Source: an uncultured Fibrobacter sp. | GTDB lineage: Bacteria; Fibrobacterota; Fibrobacteria; Fibrobacterales; Fibrobacteraceae | Length of the DNA: 41,038 nt | NCBI GenBank assembly: GCA_934691725.1 | Contig: CAKUTF010000025.1 | Coordinates: forward strand, 1-41,038 | Direction: 5' to 3' | Shown: piece after piece, positions 38,831 to 41,038 of the stretch | How positions within the stretch are numbered: position 1 is the stretch's first letter | Layout: each line of letters starts with the position of its first letter | Made by a program: the position numbers and the translations under genes | The notes under the pieces: model-generated | The model's database searches: none | What the model saw: the letters and a program-made list of their open reading frames with translations, nothing else | Told to the model about the DNA's origin: nothing

Positions 38831-40866
38831 TGAATGCCGTCGGCGTTTCCCTGTGGGAGCGTCGCATACCATTTCTGGATTTTTTCCTGGACTTCCCGTG
38901 AAAAGTTCGGCTTGTTGTCGAGAATTTCTTCGGCGACGTCGAGCATCTTCTGGATAAGATCCTTGTCGTGGATCCAGTCGAACCAGCGGAAGACCCAGGC
39001 ACCGCTCTGTTCGGAACCTTCGAGGTTTCCCGCTCCGCGTTCCTGCATGTCCATTTCCGCAATTTCAAATCCGTCTTCGGTGGAGGCAAAGCGCGCTAGG
39101 CGTTCGTGGGCGGGGTTCTTTTCCGAAACGAGCAGAAAACACCAGGCTTCCTTGTCTCCGCGACCGACACGCCCGCGCAGCTGGTGTAGCTGGGCTAGCC
39201 CGAACCGGTCCGGATTTTCAATGACCATCAGGTTTGCTTCGGGAACGTTTACGCCGACTTCGATAACGGTTGTCGCGACCAGCATTTGGAGATTTCCCCG
39301 GGCGAATTCCCCGAGGATTCCGTCGCGTTCCGTTTCGTCCATCTGCCCGTGAATCATTCCGACTTTCCACTTTGAAGAAAACCCGGAAAGCTCTTCGGCG
39401 ACTTCGGCAGCGCTTTTCGCCGCTCCGTCTTCGTCGAGTTCCACGCGGCTCACGACCCAGTAGCAGCGGTTTCCGTTTTGAACTTCCCGGAAAAGGAACT
39501 TTTTCATGTCTTCGCGTTTTTCCGGGGAGACCAGCCGGGTTTTTACGGGTTTTCTCCCTGCTGGCTTTTCGCCCAGGACTATCGGGGTGAGGTCGCCGTA
39601 GAGTGTCATGGCGAGGCTTCGCGGAATGGGCGTTGCGCTCATCACGAGCAGGTCGGGAAAATGCCCTTTGGCGAGAAGAGCCTCCCGCTGGTTTACGCCG
39701 AAGCGGTGCTGTTCGTCGATGACAATAAATGTCAAGTTCTGGAAGAGGACGTCTTTGGAAAAGAGCGCATGGGTTCCGATGACCACCTGCGTCATTCCCA
39801 TCTGCAGCTCCCCGGAAATCGTCTTTTTTTCTGCCGGGCTGCATGCGCCGAGGAGAAGCGCGGTGCGAATTCCCGCCGCATCGAAAAAAGGCTTGAGGTT
39901 TTTGTAGTGCTGCCTCGCGAGAATATCTGTCGGGGCCATAAGGGCGCATTGTTCGCCGCTTTTGGCGACTGCCAGCATGGAAAGCATGGCGACGACGGTT
40001 TTTCCGCTGCCGACATCTCCCTGGAGCAGCGCATGAAACTGCTTCTTTCCACGGAGACCTTCAAGGATTTGGCTGATTGCGCTTTCCTGTCCGCGTGTCA
40101 GGGAAAAAGGCAGGGAGCGTTTTGCATCCTCGATTGCGTGCTGATCGATTTGTCTGGATTTTCCTTTTACGACGAGGCTTCGGCGGCGCACGCTCATCCG
40201 CAGACAGAATGGGAGTAGTTCCAGCTTTTTTAGCTGCATCTTGGCTTGCATCGCTTCGGCGAAAGTTTTTGGCAAGTGCAGACGTTTCAGGTTTTCGAGG
40301 ACGGGCAAAAGTCTCATGAATTTCGTGAGTTCGGTCGGCGGAGCGTTTGGAATGGAAAGGTTCGGGAGAGCAAAAATCTTTGCGTATAGGTTTCGAAAAA
40401 ATCGCTGTTCGATTTTTGCCGCATGTTCCGCTTCCGTGATGGAGTAAACCGGCTCGATTCCTCCGGAAAATTCTTCGCCGTCTTCCATCCTTTGCATTTC
40501 GGGGTGCACAAGCTGGAGTCCGCGAAAGTCTCCGAGCTTTCCGATGACGCACCAGCGGGACCCTACCGTGATAGCGCTAGACCAGTGCCGTGCCGCACGG
40601 AAAAAGACAAGGCTCACTTCTCCCGAACCGTCGTTGAGAACCGCGATGAAGCGAGAAGTCCTTCTGCGAACAAGTCCTGCGCGGATGATTTTTCCGATGA
40701 AAATGACATTTTCCCCGGCATGACTTTCGACGATTTTATTTAGGCGTGTTCGGTCTAGCCACGTGCGCGGAACGTTATAAAGTAAGTCAGAGACGGAATG
40801 AAGCCCGGAATCGGAAAGAGCCTTGAGCCTTTTGGGGCCAAGTCCCGGAAGCGAAGAAAGATCCAT
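38827..40866 (-). CDS. recG: ATP-dependent DNA helicase RecG
   Basis: RecG (679 aa) remodels stalled forks and Holliday junctions. Residues 1-30 carry an HhH-like LPGLGPKRLKAL. The OB wedge domain is at about 50-130 (NVIFIGKIIRAG ... VSLVFFRAARHW). Helicase Walker A GDVGSGKT is at 283-290, DEQH at 384-387 and QLHQLRGRVGRGD is motif VI. The start at 40866 has TATATT at exactly -12 to -7 and no Shine-Dalgarno sequence. It is convergent with the DUF2007-like gene; both stop codons share CTAG. Confidence 0.96.
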   Translation of the reverse strand: MDLSSLPGLGPKRLKALSDSGLHSVSDLLYNVPRTWLDRTRLNKIVESHAGENVIFIGKIIRAGLVRRRTSRFIAVLNDGSGEVSLVFFRAARHWSSAITVGSRWCVIGKLGDFRGLQLVHPEMQRMEDGEEFSGGIEPVYSITEAEHAAKIEQRFFRNLYAKIFALPNLSIPNAPPTELTKFMRLLPVLENLKRLHLPKTFAEAMQAKMQLKKLELLPFCLRMSVRRRSLVVKGKSRQIDQHAIEDAKRSLPFSLTRGQESAISQILEGLRGKKQFHALLQGDVGSGKTVVAMLSMLAVAKSGEQCALMAPTDILARQHYKNLKPFFDAAGIRTALLLGACSPAEKKTISGELQMGMTQVVIGTHALFSKDVLFQNLTFIVIDEQHRFGVNQREALLAKGHFPDLLVMSATPIPRSLAMTLYGDLTPIVLGEKPAGRKPVKTRLVSPEKREDMKKFLFREVQNGNRCYWVVSRVELDEDGAAKSAAEVAEELSGFSSKWKVGMIHGQMDETERDGILGEFARGNLQMLVATTVIEVGVNVPEANLMVIENPDRFGLAQLHQLRGRVGRGDKEAWCFLLVSEKNPAHERLARFASTEDGFEIAEMDMQERGAGNLEGSEQSGAWVFRWFDWIHDKDLIQKMLDVAEEILDNKPNFSREVQEKIQKWYATLPQGNADGIH

Positions 40867-40872
40867 GGGGTT

Positions 40873-40878
40873 AATATA
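40873..40878 (-). promoter_or_regulatory. -10 element TATATT of recG, leaderless geometry
   Basis: TATATT is at -12 to -7 of the ATG, spaced by AACCCC. A partial -35 (CTGACC) lies 17 bases upstream of it within the heptamer repeat edge, so the repeat may contribute the promoter. Confidence 0.55.
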
Positions 40879-40894
40879 GGAATTGGGAGCGAGA

Positions 40895-41038
40895 CGGTCA
40901 GTGGTCAGAACCGCGGACGTCTAGGTTTAGGGATTAGGGATGAGGGAATAGGGATTAGTCCGCAGACGTCTAAGAGAATGAGGAATTAGCAATTAGCAAT
41001 GAGCAATTGGTCTGTGAACGTCTAGGCTTAGGGGTTAG
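40895..41038. repeat. Heptamer-repeat region R5 (window edge)
   Basis: GGTCAGT-type units are followed by GCGGACGTCT, then four GGGANNA units at 40930-40957. A 62-bp cassette spans 40958-41019, from GTCCGCAGAC to GTCTGTGAAC, with five AATNNGN units at 40977-41011. GACGTCT-like cores and TTAGGGG repeats follow to the window edge. The order matches 22587-22700 unit for unit. Confidence 0.88.

Noticed and set aside
40930..40957. Resemblance to telomere-like TTAGGG repeats
   Set aside because: The period is seven, not six, the units vary, and they occur internally in several places and in both orientations.

Overview
The window looks like a chromosome segment of a Gram-negative bacterium of the Fibrobacter lineage (FCB group). 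The evidence is a TIGR02147-type regulator (801-1646), a family I know mainly from Fibrobacter; KdsB for Kdo/LPS synthesis; an outer-membrane TonB-receptor-like protein; type IV pilus parts; and dense housekeeping genes of moderate GC content. The genus call is inference. There is no sign of a prophage, integrated plasmid, CRISPR array or insertion sequence.

Layout. 1-800: repeat-rich intergenic DNA around one tRNA-Lys(CUU) with a textbook promoter and terminator. 801-4852 (minus): TIGR02147 regulator, a DUF2156-GNAT fusion, and a secreted barrel/TPR protein with a Lys/Ser tail. 4922-12439 (minus): a tightly packed operon of a small unknown protein, cysE, nth, three related lipoproteins and two PEGA-domain membrane proteins. 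12480-12744: repeats. 12745-22574: nitrilase, TonB-like receptor, VanX-type dipeptidase, TsaC/Sua5, an eight-repeat DUF349 protein and priA. 22580-23400: the largest repeat region, including a 200-bp duplication. 23379-24801 (minus): TIM-barrel glycosidase-like protein and a degenerate receiver-like protein. 24840-38830 (plus): a nearly gapless run of thiL, pilB, pcrA, gatC, kdsB, pyrG, comEA-like, pilM, pilN/O, rsmD, coaD, rhomboid, pfkB-type kinase and a DUF2007-like membrane protein. 38827-40866 (minus): recG. 40895-41038: repeats again.

How the genes work together. The plus-strand run mixes type IV pilus and DNA-uptake functions (PilB, PilM, PilN/O, ComEA-like) with housekeeping enzymes. 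PriA, RecG, PcrA and endonuclease III are the replication-restart and repair genes. The lipoprotein/PEGA operon and the neighbouring barrel/TPR gene look like a lineage-specific envelope apparatus of unknown role.

Two signals go beyond the gene list. First, the five non-coding repeat regions are built almost entirely of degenerate heptanucleotide arrays separated by linkers with an AGACGTCT palindrome. One sub-array forms a cassette of exactly 62 bp with 10-bp inverted ends at three loci. One heptamer array runs in register across the stop codon of a gene. Second, many operon-leading genes have a TANNTT -10 element at exactly -12 to -7 from the start codon, the geometry expected for leaderless mRNAs. 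Genes with a recognisable leader have a Shine-Dalgarno sequence instead.
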